Below are positions 43,249-52,411 of a stretch of DNA of 64,000 nt, in pieces. Position 1 is the stretch's first letter. Every line of letters begins with the position of its first letter. A program made the translations under genes and the position numbers. The notes under the pieces are model-generated. The model was not told the origin of the DNA. It saw only the letters and a program-made list of their open reading frames with translations, and made no database searches. The stretch comes from JANLYC01 sp963750495 (lineage in GTDB: Bacteria > Actinomycetota > Actinomycetes > Propionibacteriales > Nocardioidaceae): positions 930,001 through 994,000 of the forward strand of contig CAVVQV010000004.1 in the NCBI GenBank assembly GCA_963750495.1, in the 5' to 3' direction.

Positions 43249-44205
43249 TCAGGTCAGGGCCCTGCGCACCCGGGTCGCGACGCCAACCCCCAGCACGATC
43301 GCGGCGACCACCACCCACGACGAGACGTTGAGCTGCGCGGCCCCGGACAGCCCGTGCCCCAGGTTGCAGCCGCCGGCGACCCAACCACCGAATCCGAGCA
43401 GAAACCCGCCCGCTCCGAGCCCGACCAGCCGCCCGGGACGTTCGCCACGGAAGTCGAAGGTCGACACCGATCGAGCGCATACCGCCGCGCCCACCACGAT
43501 CCCGCCGAGGAAGGCGGTCAGCCACCACATCGGTCGGCCCGACGCGGCACCGGCGACCGCCCCGACCGTGCTCGGGCCGAACGAGGCATCGGCTGCGCCG
43601 GCCAGCGCCCAGCCACCCACGGTCACGACCGCGAGCGCGACGCCGAGTCCGGGCCACCGCCATTGCCAGCGGTAGGCGGTCGCCTCACGGCGGCCCTTCC
43701 AGACGAGCACCACGAGGACCAGCCCCAGGAACACCAGTGCGGCGACCAGCCGGTCGACACCGAGCACGTCGGGGATCGTCGCGCTCGCTCCCCCCTTGAG
43801 GACGGTGGGTCCCGGAACATCCACCTGCCTGCCGACGAGCTCTCCGAACGCCCATCCGACGAGTCCGACGCCTGCGCCCGCCATGCCTGAGCCCAAACGG
43901 TAGAAGAGCCCCGACGCGCAGCTGAGCGCGACGACCATCCCGATCCCGATGATGACGCCTCCGGCGACGTTGCCGACCGGCCGGAACGCCAGTCCCCGGT
44001 TGAGCCCGTCGCCGAGCGAGGTCGTGAAGAGCACCGCCAATCCGACCGATGAGAGGGCCACGGCCAGCAGCCAGGCCTGGGCGAGCCCGAAACGGCGCCC
44101 GAGAGCTCCGGCGATCATCGAGTGGAAGCAGAGCTGTCCGCGGTACAGGACATAGCCCATGCCGATGCCGGCCAGCAGTCCACTCACGATCAGGCTCGTC
44201 GTCAT
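43249..44205 (-). CDS. YeeE/YedE-family (TsuA-like) sulfur-compound transporter
   Basis: 318 residues with about ten hydrophobic segments and the two half-repeat motifs of the family: GYVLYRGQLCFHSMIAG in the first, and GVVVGAAVCARSVSTF plus GFLLGFGGWVAGGCNLGHGLSG in the second, each containing the conserved cysteine implicated in thiosulfate passage in TsuA. No TusA-like gene is adjacent. Imported substrate is probably thiosulfate or a related sulfur species. Confidence 0.88.
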   Translation of the reverse strand: MTTSLIVSGLLAGIGMGYVLYRGQLCFHSMIAGALGRRFGLAQAWLLAVALSSVGLAVLFTTSLGDGLNRGLAFRPVGNVAGGVIIGIGMVVALSCASGLFYRLGSGMAGAGVGLVGWAFGELVGRQVDVPGPTVLKGGASATIPDVLGVDRLVAALVFLGLVLVVLVWKGRREATAYRWQWRWPGLGVALAVVTVGGWALAGAADASFGPSTVGAVAGAASGRPMWWLTAFLGGIVVGAAVCARSVSTFDFRGERPGRLVGLGAGGFLLGFGGWVAGGCNLGHGLSGAAQLNVSSWVVVAAIVLGVGVATRVRRALT

Positions 44206-44271
44206 GGCTCCATCATCGCCCGCGAGCGATGATGTCCGGTGAAGCTGCCGGCTGCTGAAGAGGTTGTCGCC

Positions 44272-46614
44272 TCAGGCGGGTGTCAGCGGACCGGCCGGCA
44301 CGGTACGTCGCGCTGCCCCGATCTGGACCGGGGGAGACGCCGAGAGGGCTTCGACCGCCTCATCGATGGGCAGCGGCCGTCCGAAGAGGAATCCTTGGGC
44401 GATCGCGCCGCCGGCGTGGTCGATCACGTGCTGGAGCTGGCCCTCGCGTTCGACGCCTTCGATGACCACGTCGAGGCCGAGCGCCTCACCCATCACGACC
44501 ATGGACCGGACGAGCGAGCACGCCTTGGGGTCGTCCTCGATGTGGGCCAGGAACGATCGGTCGACCTTGAGGATCGAGACGGGCAGCCGCTGCAGATAGC
44601 CGATGGCCGAGAACCCGACTCCGAAGTCGTCGATGGCGAAGTTCACGCCGGCGCCGGCGAGGGCGGTCATGCTGGCCAGGGTCTCCTCGTCGTTGCTCAC
44701 GAAGTCGCGTTCGGTGAGCTCGAGCACGAGCTGGGAGTCGCCCATGGCCTCTTGCGCCTGATGCACCTGTTGCTCGAAGGCCGGCGTGTGCAGCTGCTGG
44801 GGGGAGATGTTGACGCCGATCGAGACCGGATGTCCGGCCGCCGCCCGAAGTCGGGGGGCATCGGCGGCGACCATCTCGAGCACGAGCGCGCCAAGGCCGA
44901 CGATCAGGCCGCTGTCTTCGGCGGTCGGGATGAACAGGTCGGGGGGAACCAGGACACCGTCGCGTCGCCAGCGGACCAGTGCCTCGACGCCCCGGATCGC
45001 CTCGCTCTGCAGGTCCACGACGGGCTGGTAGAAGACTTCGAGGTGCTTCGTCTCGATCGCCCGGCGGAGCGTCTCGACGAGCTCGATGCGTTGGAGCCGC
45101 TCGTCGCCGAACGACAGCCGGTAGGTCTCGTAGCGGTCCTTGCCCTGACCCTTGGCGTGGTACATCGCCAGGTCGGCCTGGCTCAGCAACGCATCCGCCG
45201 AGTCTCCTGGCTTCGACAACGCAACGCCGATCGTCGTGGTGACCGACACGGCTTCGCCCGCCACCTCGATCCGGCGGCGCAGCGCCTCCAGGATCCGCTC
45301 GCACGATGCCCCGACATCGTCGGGATGCTGCACCTCTTCGAGCAGGACGGCGAACTCGTCACCACCGAGCCTGGCGACCGTGTCCGTCGTGCGTACCGTC
45401 GACTTGATCCGGGCACCCACCTCGTACAGCAGCTCATCCCCGGCCGCGTGGCCGAACAGGTCGTTGACACGCTTGAACCCGTCGAGGTCACAGAACAGGA
45501 CTGCGAGCTGGCCGCCGCGGCGCACCTGCATCTCCATGGCGTGCTCGACCCGGTCCATGAAGAGGGAGCGGTTCGGCAGCCCGGTCAGCGGGTCGTGCCA
45601 CGCCAGATGGGCCATGTCCTCACTCAACCGGAGGCGGGCGAAGGCATCTTCGGCGACCGCGACCAAGGCCGTCAGGCCCTGTCGGTCGTCGCCGGCGGTC
45701 GAGCGCGCCCGGTTCAGTGCCGGCCCGACCACCCACAGTTCCTCGCCACTGCCATGGACCGCGACCCCGATCTCGGTGCCCGTCGGAGGTTCGGTGCGAA
45801 GCCGGACACGCTCATCGCGCAGGAGGTCACTGGCGCCGATGGTGAGCGCCTCCATGACTGCGTCCCGGTCCGAGACCGTCTGGACGCGCACGGCGGTGTC
45901 GAGCAGGATCTTCAGTCGCCGGGCATGCTCACTCCCGCGCGACTGGGCTCGGGAGGCGACCAGGATCGTCGAGATCGGGACCACCAGCAGGAAGGCCGAC
46001 CATTCCGGGAGATCACGGAACACCAGCGCAGCGAGGTAGCCCAGGGATGCGATCCCCAAGAACGCCACGAGGGCACCCAACGCGCCGGTCGGGCGTAGGC
46101 CGGCCGAGATGCTCAGGTCCTCCTCCAGGCTCAGCGACACGGCCGAGACCGAGAAGTCGACCGCAAAGTAGGTGGCCGCCCCGAGGCCGGCGGCCAGCAG
46201 CTCTCGCGGCGTGCTCGGGGTCGAGGAGCGAGCCATCTCGATGGAGAGGATGCCGATACCGCCCGCTATCGCGCCGATGCCGATGTTGAACAGCTTCGTG
46301 GAGGCGCGTTTGTCGGCCAGCAGCTGACAGCCCACGCAGCCGAGGAACCAGACAGCTTCGGCCTGGACCGCGGTCGTCACCACGGCCAGGAAGATCAGGA
46401 CGCAGGCTTCCAGGCCGATCTCGATGCCGCCGCCGGCTCGGCCGATCAGCATCGGGAACCAGCCCATCAGCATGATCAGCGGAATGGCCAGGAAGTACTT
46501 CGGGTCGGCGACGCCGAAGAAGATCAACTCGTGCGCGACCGCGAAGATACCCAGCACGAAGCCGACAGCCACCACGGCCCCGTCGAAGACGGGGCTCATC
46601 GGTCGGCGTGTCAT
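44272..46614 (-). CDS. Membrane-bound GGDEF-EAL c-di-GMP enzyme
   Basis: 780 residues from the ATG at 46614 (a TTG four codons upstream is less likely). The N-terminal ~240 residues contain about eight membrane segments. GGDEF is canonical (417-421), preceded by HDPLTGLPNRSLF; the EAL motif is EALVRW (544-549), with IGVNIS, LELTERD, AIDDFGVGFS and LKVDRSF. All catalytic groups seem intact, although the segment after DDFG reads GVGFSAIGYL. It stands alone, upstream of yeeE and downstream of the metallophosphoesterase gene; its N-terminal domain differs from that of the 1.6-4.4 kb protein. Confidence 0.92.
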   Translation of the reverse strand: MTRRPMSPVFDGAVVAVGFVLGIFAVAHELIFFGVADPKYFLAIPLIMLMGWFPMLIGRAGGGIEIGLEACVLIFLAVVTTAVQAEAVWFLGCVGCQLLADKRASTKLFNIGIGAIAGGIGILSIEMARSSTPSTPRELLAAGLGAATYFAVDFSVSAVSLSLEEDLSISAGLRPTGALGALVAFLGIASLGYLAALVFRDLPEWSAFLLVVPISTILVASRAQSRGSEHARRLKILLDTAVRVQTVSDRDAVMEALTIGASDLLRDERVRLRTEPPTGTEIGVAVHGSGEELWVVGPALNRARSTAGDDRQGLTALVAVAEDAFARLRLSEDMAHLAWHDPLTGLPNRSLFMDRVEHAMEMQVRRGGQLAVLFCDLDGFKRVNDLFGHAAGDELLYEVGARIKSTVRTTDTVARLGGDEFAVLLEEVQHPDDVGASCERILEALRRRIEVAGEAVSVTTTIGVALSKPGDSADALLSQADLAMYHAKGQGKDRYETYRLSFGDERLQRIELVETLRRAIETKHLEVFYQPVVDLQSEAIRGVEALVRWRRDGVLVPPDLFIPTAEDSGLIVGLGALVLEMVAADAPRLRAAAGHPVSIGVNISPQQLHTPAFEQQVHQAQEAMGDSQLVLELTERDFVSNDEETLASMTALAGAGVNFAIDDFGVGFSAIGYLQRLPVSILKVDRSFLAHIEDDPKACSLVRSMVVMGEALGLDVVIEGVEREGQLQHVIDHAGGAIAQGFLFGRPLPIDEAVEALSASPPVQIGAARRTVPAGPLTPA

Positions 46615-46734
46615 GACGCACTGCAATCAGTGGGTACACGCTCTGTCACGACTCGAGACTATGGCACGAGGCTCTCACCGAGGAGTGATTTGCGCCCAAG
46701 GGTCCGAGTAAAGGATGAGCCCGGCATCGGCTGT

Positions 46735-47697
46735 TCAGCGGATGCAGGCCGCCGAGCCGCGATCCCTGACGGTCCCATTCGCCGTCCGGAACTCCCAGGA
46801 GTACCTCCCGGCGTCCAACGAGAGGAACAGCGCGCCGAACCCGTTACCGAACCGGTAGCGGGACCCGTGCGTTGTCGGCCCGAGCGGACGGAGGTCCTCC
46901 CCGCCCGTTCCGACCACAAATGACCTGATCCCGGCGTGGTTGACCGTGCCGTCGACGTGCATAGGAGCGAACCGCTCGTAACCGTGGTCGTGCCCGGCGA
47001 GGGCGAGGTCGACCTGGTAGCGGTCCAGCGTGGGCCAGAACCGTCTCGCGTCGGGGCTCGGGCCGTGGGCACCTGACGAGAACCGGGGGTGGTGCATCGC
47101 GGCGAGCGAGCACGTGTGCGGATGTCTGTTGAGGTCCTGCGTCAGCCACTGGCGCTCACGCGTGCACGACACGAACGAGCAGTTGGTGTTGAGGACATAG
47201 ATCCGCCAGCTGCCCCGGTTGACGGCGTACCAACCGCGCGGACCGTGGGCACGGGCGCCGAAGTAGCGGAAGTATCCCGCGGCACCGCTCGTGCGGTACT
47301 CGTGGTTGCCCGCGACCGGGAGGGTCTTGGCCCGGAAGGCTCCCCAGCTGTGGGCGTAGGACGCCTGGTAGTGCCGGAGGCGCCCGCTCTGGTACTGCGT
47401 GTCCCCGAGTGCCAGCACGCCGTCGACATGGCGGCGCTTGATGAGGCCGGCCGTGGCGGCCTGGTGGCAGCTACGCGGGCGCACGGTGAAGGGAGGCTGG
47501 CACGCGATGTCCCCGGCCGCGGCCAGCCGGAACGCGGTCGGTCGCGCCTGCGCGGACGGCGCGCCGACCGGAACGGTGGACGATCCTGCCCCGGACGACG
47601 TCGCGGCCGGTGGGTCGGTCGGCGTCGTGGCGCAGGCGGTCACGACGAGGATCGCCAGACCTGTCGCCGCACGTGCGGCGGTGCGAAGGTTCGGCAT
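46735..47697 (-). CDS. Metallophosphoesterase lipoprotein
   Basis: 320 residues from the ATG at 47697; a GTG at 47703 overlapping the NiCoT stop is an alternative. Lipobox VTAC at residue ~22, Ser/Thr/Pro linker, then calcineurin-like motifs: AAAGDIACQ, LALGDTQYQSG, VAGNHEYRTSG, HHPRFSSGAHG and LAGHDHGYER. An exported phosphatase or phosphodiesterase anchored to the membrane. Coupled to the NiCoT gene. Confidence 0.92.
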   Translation of the reverse strand: MPNLRTAARAATGLAILVVTACATTPTDPPAATSSGAGSSTVPVGAPSAQARPTAFRLAAAGDIACQPPFTVRPRSCHQAATAGLIKRRHVDGVLALGDTQYQSGRLRHYQASYAHSWGAFRAKTLPVAGNHEYRTSGAAGYFRYFGARAHGPRGWYAVNRGSWRIYVLNTNCSFVSCTRERQWLTQDLNRHPHTCSLAAMHHPRFSSGAHGPSPDARRFWPTLDRYQVDLALAGHDHGYERFAPMHVDGTVNHAGIRSFVVGTGGEDLRPLGPTTHGSRYRFGNGFGALFLSLDAGRYSWEFRTANGTVRDRGSAACIR

Positions 47698-47699
47698 TC

Positions 47700-48851
47700 T
47701 CACTCGGTCACCTCGGCGACGGGGTGGAGCCCCGCCGTCCACTTCTCCTCGATGCGCCCGAACCGCCAGATGGCCAGCGCGAGCGCCCACGTCACGACGA
47801 ACACACCGACGATCGTATAGCCGACGTAGTTCAGGTCGAGTCGGGCAACCCACCCGAGCACACCGCTCTCGATGCCGAACTTGTGCGCAAACACGGAGAC
47901 GAGCTCGATGACGCCGATGATGAGGGCGACGGCCACCGACAGTGCGGTGATCGTGATGTTGTAGAAGACCTTCCGCACCGGCTTGGAGAACGCCCAGCCG
48001 TAGGCGAAGTTCATGAACGCACCGTCGATCGTGTCGAGCAGCGACATCCCCGCGGCGAACAGGAACGGCAAGCAGAGAATCGCGTACCACGGCAGACCGC
48101 CGGCCGCGGCCGCGCCGGCCGTGGCGAGCAGGGCGATCTCGGTGGCGGTGTCGAAACCGAGTCCGAACAGCATGCCCAGCGGATACATCTGCCAGGGCTT
48201 CTTGATCGCGTTCGTCGCGCGGCCGTAGAAGCGGTTCATCAGCCCCCGGTTGTTGAGCTGGTCCTCGAGCGACTCCTCGTCGTACTCGCCTTGGCGCATC
48301 CGGCGGAACACCTTCAGGATGCCGACCAGAATGACCAGGTTGAGCAGCCCGATCAGCAACAGGAAGACGCCCGAGATGCTGGGACCGATGACGCTGGCCA
48401 TGTTGTGCAGCATCGAGTTGCCGTTGGAAACCTCGCCGCTGAGTCCCTTGACGCCCCACGCGAAAAGCCCGGCGAGGATGAACACGATGGACGAATGGCC
48501 CAAGGAGAAGAAGAAGCCCACACTCAGGGGTCGCTGGCCCTCGGTCATCAGCTTGCGGGTGGTGTTGTCGATCGCGGCAATGTGGTCGGCGTCGAACGCG
48601 TGCCGCATCCCGAGCGTGTACGCCGTGATGCCGATGCCCACGCCGTAGGCGGCGCCGTTGCCGAGGTCGAAGCCGGCCGGGACGACGGCGCCGAAGAGCA
48701 ACCCGAAGCCGATGACGTGTAGAGCCAGGACGACGGCGAACAGCCCCGCGGCTCGCCGCCATTCAGCCGGGGTGAGGGAGGCCTTGATGCGCTGCCAGCG
48801 TGAGCCCGGCATCGCCGAGGACGCCGGGGGGCGCGTCATGAGGGTGGTCAT
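47700..48851 (-). CDS. NiCoT-family nickel/cobalt permease
   Basis: 383 residues, about eight membrane segments, with the signature RHAFDADHIAAIDNTTRK (HX4DH) in helix 2 and FFFSLGHSSIVF, LGFDTATEIALLA in later helices. It imports Ni or Co for urease, hydrogenase or cobalamin proteins. A palindrome TATTGC-N9-GCAATA lies 66 bases upstream of the start and may bind a nickel-responsive regulator. The metallophosphoesterase gene overlaps or abuts the stop. Confidence 0.95.
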   Translation of the reverse strand: MTTLMTRPPASSAMPGSRWQRIKASLTPAEWRRAAGLFAVVLALHVIGFGLLFGAVVPAGFDLGNGAAYGVGIGITAYTLGMRHAFDADHIAAIDNTTRKLMTEGQRPLSVGFFFSLGHSSIVFILAGLFAWGVKGLSGEVSNGNSMLHNMASVIGPSISGVFLLLIGLLNLVILVGILKVFRRMRQGEYDEESLEDQLNNRGLMNRFYGRATNAIKKPWQMYPLGMLFGLGFDTATEIALLATAGAAAAGGLPWYAILCLPFLFAAGMSLLDTIDGAFMNFAYGWAFSKPVRKVFYNITITALSVAVALIIGVIELVSVFAHKFGIESGVLGWVARLDLNYVGYTIVGVFVVTWALALAIWRFGRIEEKWTAGLHPVAEVTE

Positions 48852-48916
48852 CGATCGCCTTACTGTCGCCGGGGTGGAACGGCCTCCTGGACTGAGCGTA
48901 GGTGCGACTCACCCGC

Positions 48917-48937
48917 TATTGCAAGCAATACGCAATA
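48917..48937. promoter_or_regulatory. Candidate metal-regulator operator upstream of the NiCoT gene
   Basis: TATTGC (48917-48922) and GCAATA (48932-48937) are an inverted repeat; a second dyad ATTGC-AA-GCAAT overlaps it. The AT-rich site stands out from the surroundings. Nickel-uptake genes are commonly repressed by Nur (Fur family) or NikR, but I cannot assign which. Confidence 0.45.
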
Positions 48938-48973
48938 ACTAATGAGTGGCAGTAAGACCGCTCCCTGCCGCAA

Positions 48974-49017
48974 GGATCCGAGTCTCACGTGGCCATGGCC
49001 ACGTCAGACTCGGATCC
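48974..49017. terminator. Dispersed hairpin, copy 1
   Basis: GGATCCGAGTCT (48974-48985) pairs with AGACTCGGATCC (49006-49017), and the inner arms ACGTGGCC (48987-48994) and GGCCACGT (48997-49004) extend the stem; only one C-C mismatch interrupts it. It lies 18 bases after the stop of the minus-strand propeller gene and suits a terminator. A second copy follows the tmRNA gene. Confidence 0.75.
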
Positions 49018-49034
49018 CTGGTGGTGCGGGTGGG

Positions 49035-50081
49035 CTAGTCGTTGTCGAGGCTCCTGCCCCACGTGGGCCGGTAGTCGAAGTCGACGGACGTGGAGATCTT
49101 CCGCCGCTCGGTGCCGCCGTAGCGCATCGTCCAGATCTCGACGTTCGGCTCGTCGATGCTCGACCTGTCGGTGAACACCAGGCTGGAGCCGTTGGGCGAC
49201 CATTGCGGATTGGCATTGCGGCGACCCGTGGCACCGTTGTCGGTCAACCAGTGGATCTGCGCGGTGCAGGCGCTCAGCGAGGGGCACCTGGCCGGCACCG
49301 TTGCGATGTCGACGAACGTGGCATCGGGATCACCTCGACCGTAGGACTCGAAGACGATCAGGTCCTTGGTCGGTCCCGAGCTCGCTGTCGACAGGTCGTT
49401 GACCTCGGCGCGGATCGCCCACGGGGTCAGCTGCTGAAGGCTCGAGCGGTCGATGGACCTGCGGAAAAGTGCGGAAGCGCCGTCGCTGTTCCGAGTTCGC
49501 CTGAACGTCAGGTAGCTGTGGTCCCGTGCCACGTGCAGGTAGTTCTCCTCGTAGACGCCCTCGATCCCGCGTGGAGAAAGCCTCCTGATCTCGCTCCCGT
49601 CGAGGTGCGCCGACCAGAGAACGGCCGACGCAGCGTTATCCGTGACCGGGTCGAACGGACCATTGACGAGGACGAAGGCCAGCCGATCGTTCGACAGCCA
49701 CGTCGGACTGCCGGTAGCGGCGCAGGGATCGACGCAGCCCACGTCGAACACGTGGTCATCACTGCCGTCGGGGTGCACCAGGTGGATGGTCCCGCTGACG
49801 GGGTCGTTGTGCTCGTAGGCGATCCACCGACCGTCCGGAGAGATCTGGGCGTCGATGTCCCCCGCGTCCGGCAGGACCGGCGTCAGGGCTCGCTGGTGGC
49901 TGCCGTCCGCGTCAGCGATCAGCAACTGCTCCGGGCCGGCCGGGGTCCTATGGGTCCAGACGATGATCCCAGCTCTCGACGGACCAGGCGGCGAGGCACC
50001 TACGGCGCCAGCCGGCAACGCCAGTCCGCTAGCGACCAGAACAGTGATACCCAGCACGCCCACGCTGTTGCGGTTGATCAT
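49035..50081 (-). CDS. Exported TolB-like (PD40) beta-propeller protein
   Basis: 348 residues. Signal peptide (VGVLGITVLVASGLALPAGA) followed by WD40-like PD40 repeats: DAQISPDGRWIAYEHNDPV, GSPTWLSNDRLAFVLVNGP and NPQWSPNGSSLVFTDRSS. TolB-type propellers mediate protein contacts outside the cytoplasm. No other Tol genes are present. A dispersed hairpin ends the transcript. Confidence 0.85.
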   Translation of the reverse strand: MINRNSVGVLGITVLVASGLALPAGAVGASPPGPSRAGIIVWTHRTPAGPEQLLIADADGSHQRALTPVLPDAGDIDAQISPDGRWIAYEHNDPVSGTIHLVHPDGSDDHVFDVGCVDPCAATGSPTWLSNDRLAFVLVNGPFDPVTDNAASAVLWSAHLDGSEIRRLSPRGIEGVYEENYLHVARDHSYLTFRRTRNSDGASALFRRSIDRSSLQQLTPWAIRAEVNDLSTASSGPTKDLIVFESYGRGDPDATFVDIATVPARCPSLSACTAQIHWLTDNGATGRRNANPQWSPNGSSLVFTDRSSIDEPNVEIWTMRYGGTERRKISTSVDFDYRPTWGRSLDND

Positions 50082-50324
50082 GTCGGTCCTCCTCGGTTTT
50101 CGCAGGTTGATGCGACCGTAGGCCGAGCGAGGTGAAACGGAAGTCCCGAGAGTTGGGGATTGACGCGTTCCGACTTGACGATCTGGCGCCGGGGCTCAGC
50201 GTCAGAACTGGGCAGGTTGCAACCTTGAGAGCGACTGGTCGCGTCTCCTCTACATAACCGTGGACCGGCCACCTGCGAAGCTGAGCCTGGCGAAAGAACC
50301 CCAAATCCCGCGAAAGAGGCATAC

Positions 50325-51498
50325 ATGAGTCACGTGAACCGTCACCACGGCGGCCCGCACGACCGCAACGGCAGCGGCCGCGCGGCTGCCGTCGCTCTGG
50401 CGGCCGTGGGCGCGGTCCTGGCGGCTCTGACGCTGGCGGCCTGCGGGGCCGACTCATCAGCCTCGAACGGCCCGTCGTCAGGCCGGACGACGACACCCAC
50501 CACCAGCCCGACCGAGACGAGCACGGATGCGCCCGTCTCCGAGCCGACTTCTGTGGAGCAGACCAAGCCGACCTACCTACTCGACGGGGTCGTGCACCGA
50601 GCCGACGGCACGACCTTCCGACCCCGGATCGATGGGGAGGTGGCAGCTTTCACCGACCTGGCGGACGGCCGCTGGGTCTTCACGACGGAGACCGACCGTT
50701 CGGGCGCGCAGCTCGTGGTCACGTCAGAGTCCGGGGCGCCCGTGACGACGTACCCGCTCGCCTATACGACTGCCGTGACGGTCAACCCGGACCGGACCAC
50801 CCTCGCCTGGCTCGACCCGCAGCTGAAGCCGCAGGTGCTCACCAACGGCGCCGCCGACCCGACCGCCCTGCCCACGATCGGGGGTGGTCCGGCGAGTGGC
50901 CTGACGAGCGACAACCTCGGCGGCCTCGTGATCGTTGACGCCTGCGCGGACGACTGCTCGGTCCTGGTGGCCCTGCAGCGGAGCAACGGGTCCAGTGAGA
51001 TCTGGCGGTCCTCCTCCACGGAGACCAAGTGCCAGCCGCTGGAACACGAAGCTCCTGGACGTCACCGATGTCTCGGCCGACGGGAAGTTCGTCACCGGCT
51101 CCACCAAGCGGCAGCTGGACCCGACCGGGTTGTGCGCGGCCATGGTCGAGGTCTCGACCGGCAACCGTGCGTGGGAGACCTGCAAGACCTCGACGCTGCG
51201 CTTCTCCCCCGACGGCTCACATCTGCTGGGGATCGACCCGTATCTCGACGGCGCCTACCACGGTGAGCAGTTCGTCCTCGCCGCCGCGAACGGGAAGATC
51301 CAGTCGCGCCTCCAGCGCTCGACCAACGTCGAGACCTGGCTGAACGACGACTCGTACGTCTCCGCCGAGCTCGGTCCCAAGGGATGGCGACTCGTCCAGC
51401 ACCAGCTCGACGGCACGGCGAAGCCGCTGACCAAGCCGGCGTACGACACGGTCAGCGGCGATCCGACAAGCTCGCCCTACCGCCTCGCCCTCCGCTGA
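50325..51498 (+). pseudogene. Exported lipoprotein with propeller-like repeats, broken by a frameshift
   Basis: The first frame starts at the ATG 50325 with a lipobox LTLAAC and reads a coherent exported protein to about 51040. There the meaningful sequence switches by one base: the second frame continues from TKLLDVTDVSADGKFVTGS through LRFSPDGSHLLGIDP to LALR at 51498. Removing one G of the GG at 51041-51042 would restore a 390-residue protein with PD40-like DG repeats. Left as is, frame one runs on to a nonsense tail ending at 51266. Either a real inactivating insertion or a sequencing error. It is divergent from another propeller gene. Confidence 0.75.
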
Positions 51499-51563
51499 CC
51501 CCGAGTTGTCAGCTCTACTCGGGCCGGCACCGAACGGGCACACGGAAAAAGCTCGATAGTTCG

Positions 51564-51592
51564 TTGCAACATGGGTGATGCAGGAATACTCT
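51564..51592 (+). promoter_or_regulatory. Candidate sigma-70-type promoter of the low-GC secreted gene
   Basis: TTGCAA (51564-51569), a 17-base spacer and TACTCT (51587-51592) lie in the AT-richer stretch 54 bases before the start at 51646. The match to TTGACA/TATAAT is partial (TAnnnT -10). No experimental support. Confidence 0.35.
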
Positions 51593-51645
51593 CGCGTAGC
51601 GGGCATGCTGCCCTTCTCGGTTAACCGTAACGAGAGGGAAGTTCT

Positions 51646-52260
51646 ATGGTCAAATGCGTCTCCACACTCACCTTTGCCTGCTTCGCACTGGCATTGACGG
51701 CTGCGCTAGCCGTCCCGGCGTCTGCTGGTATGGCAGTCAGGCCATCCTCATCCGGTCATGGTAAGGCGGCGACCCCGTGGTCTGCCTGGAAGCCGGTGCC
51801 AAAGCTCGCGATGCAAATGGAGAAAGGCTGCGGTACAACACTCATCTTTCGTCAGACCGCTAACAAGGTGGAGGCCCGCACGCGTACCGATAGCGACGGC
51901 AACTTCCAGCAGCAGTCACGAGGCAGGATGTACATGCGGATCAATCCTGCCAAGGGACACACGATTGAGGTCAACGAGAGTGGTCCCGGCACGTTCACTG
52001 TGTACCAGAACCGTGACTTCTACGTTGACGGCCGGGGGCTGTGGCAGGTGACTATTCTGCCCAAGACGTACAAGAACTCCACACCTACCACGTTGCCGCG
52101 CATCTTCCTGAGTGCTGGGCACCTCGGCGTCTTCAACGCGTCCAACGGGACAGCCCGACAAGGAGACGACTTGATGACCTTCATCCACAAACCGCGTCAT
52201 TACTGGAACCTCTGCCCGATCTTGAAGACTGGCGTCGTCCCCAAGCCGTTCCGCGTCTGA
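51646..52260 (+). CDS. Secreted hypothetical protein of lower GC content
   Basis: 204 residues behind AGGGAAG. Signal peptide STLTFACFALALTAALAVPASAG. The mature part has beta-strand character with GTFTVYQNRDFYVDGRGLWQV, ends in NLCPILKTGVVPKPFRV and has cysteines in EKGCGTTL and LCPIL. Its base composition is clearly less GC-rich than neighbouring genes, with codons ending in A or T, suggesting recent acquisition. Family not recognised. Confidence 0.75.
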   Translation: MVKCVSTLTFACFALALTAALAVPASAGMAVRPSSSGHGKAATPWSAWKPVPKLAMQMEKGCGTTLIFRQTANKVEARTRTDSDGNFQQQSRGRMYMRINPAKGHTIEVNESGPGTFTVYQNRDFYVDGRGLWQVTILPKTYKNSTPTTLPRIFLSAGHLGVFNASNGTARQGDDLMTFIHKPRHYWNLCPILKTGVVPKPFRV

Positions 52261-52411
52261 TCACCACAGCGACTGGCGCCGGCTGCCGCCGGAACCGCGG
52301 CGTCGGCGGTCGGCGTCGGGCGAACGCGGCGTCGGGCTGCCTGTGGCTTTCGCGCTGCGTTGGGCGCCCACACCAGCCACCTCATCGGGCCGATTGCGGC
52401 TTGGCGACCGA

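Noticed and set aside
44239..46098. 619-codon open frame antisense to the second GGDEF-EAL gene
   Set aside because: Shadow frame; no domain, and the minus-strand protein is unmistakable.
51589..51636. Inverted repeat CTCTCG/CGAGAG that could hide a ribosome binding site
   Set aside because: The left arm overlaps the predicted -10 element, so it would not be transcribed.
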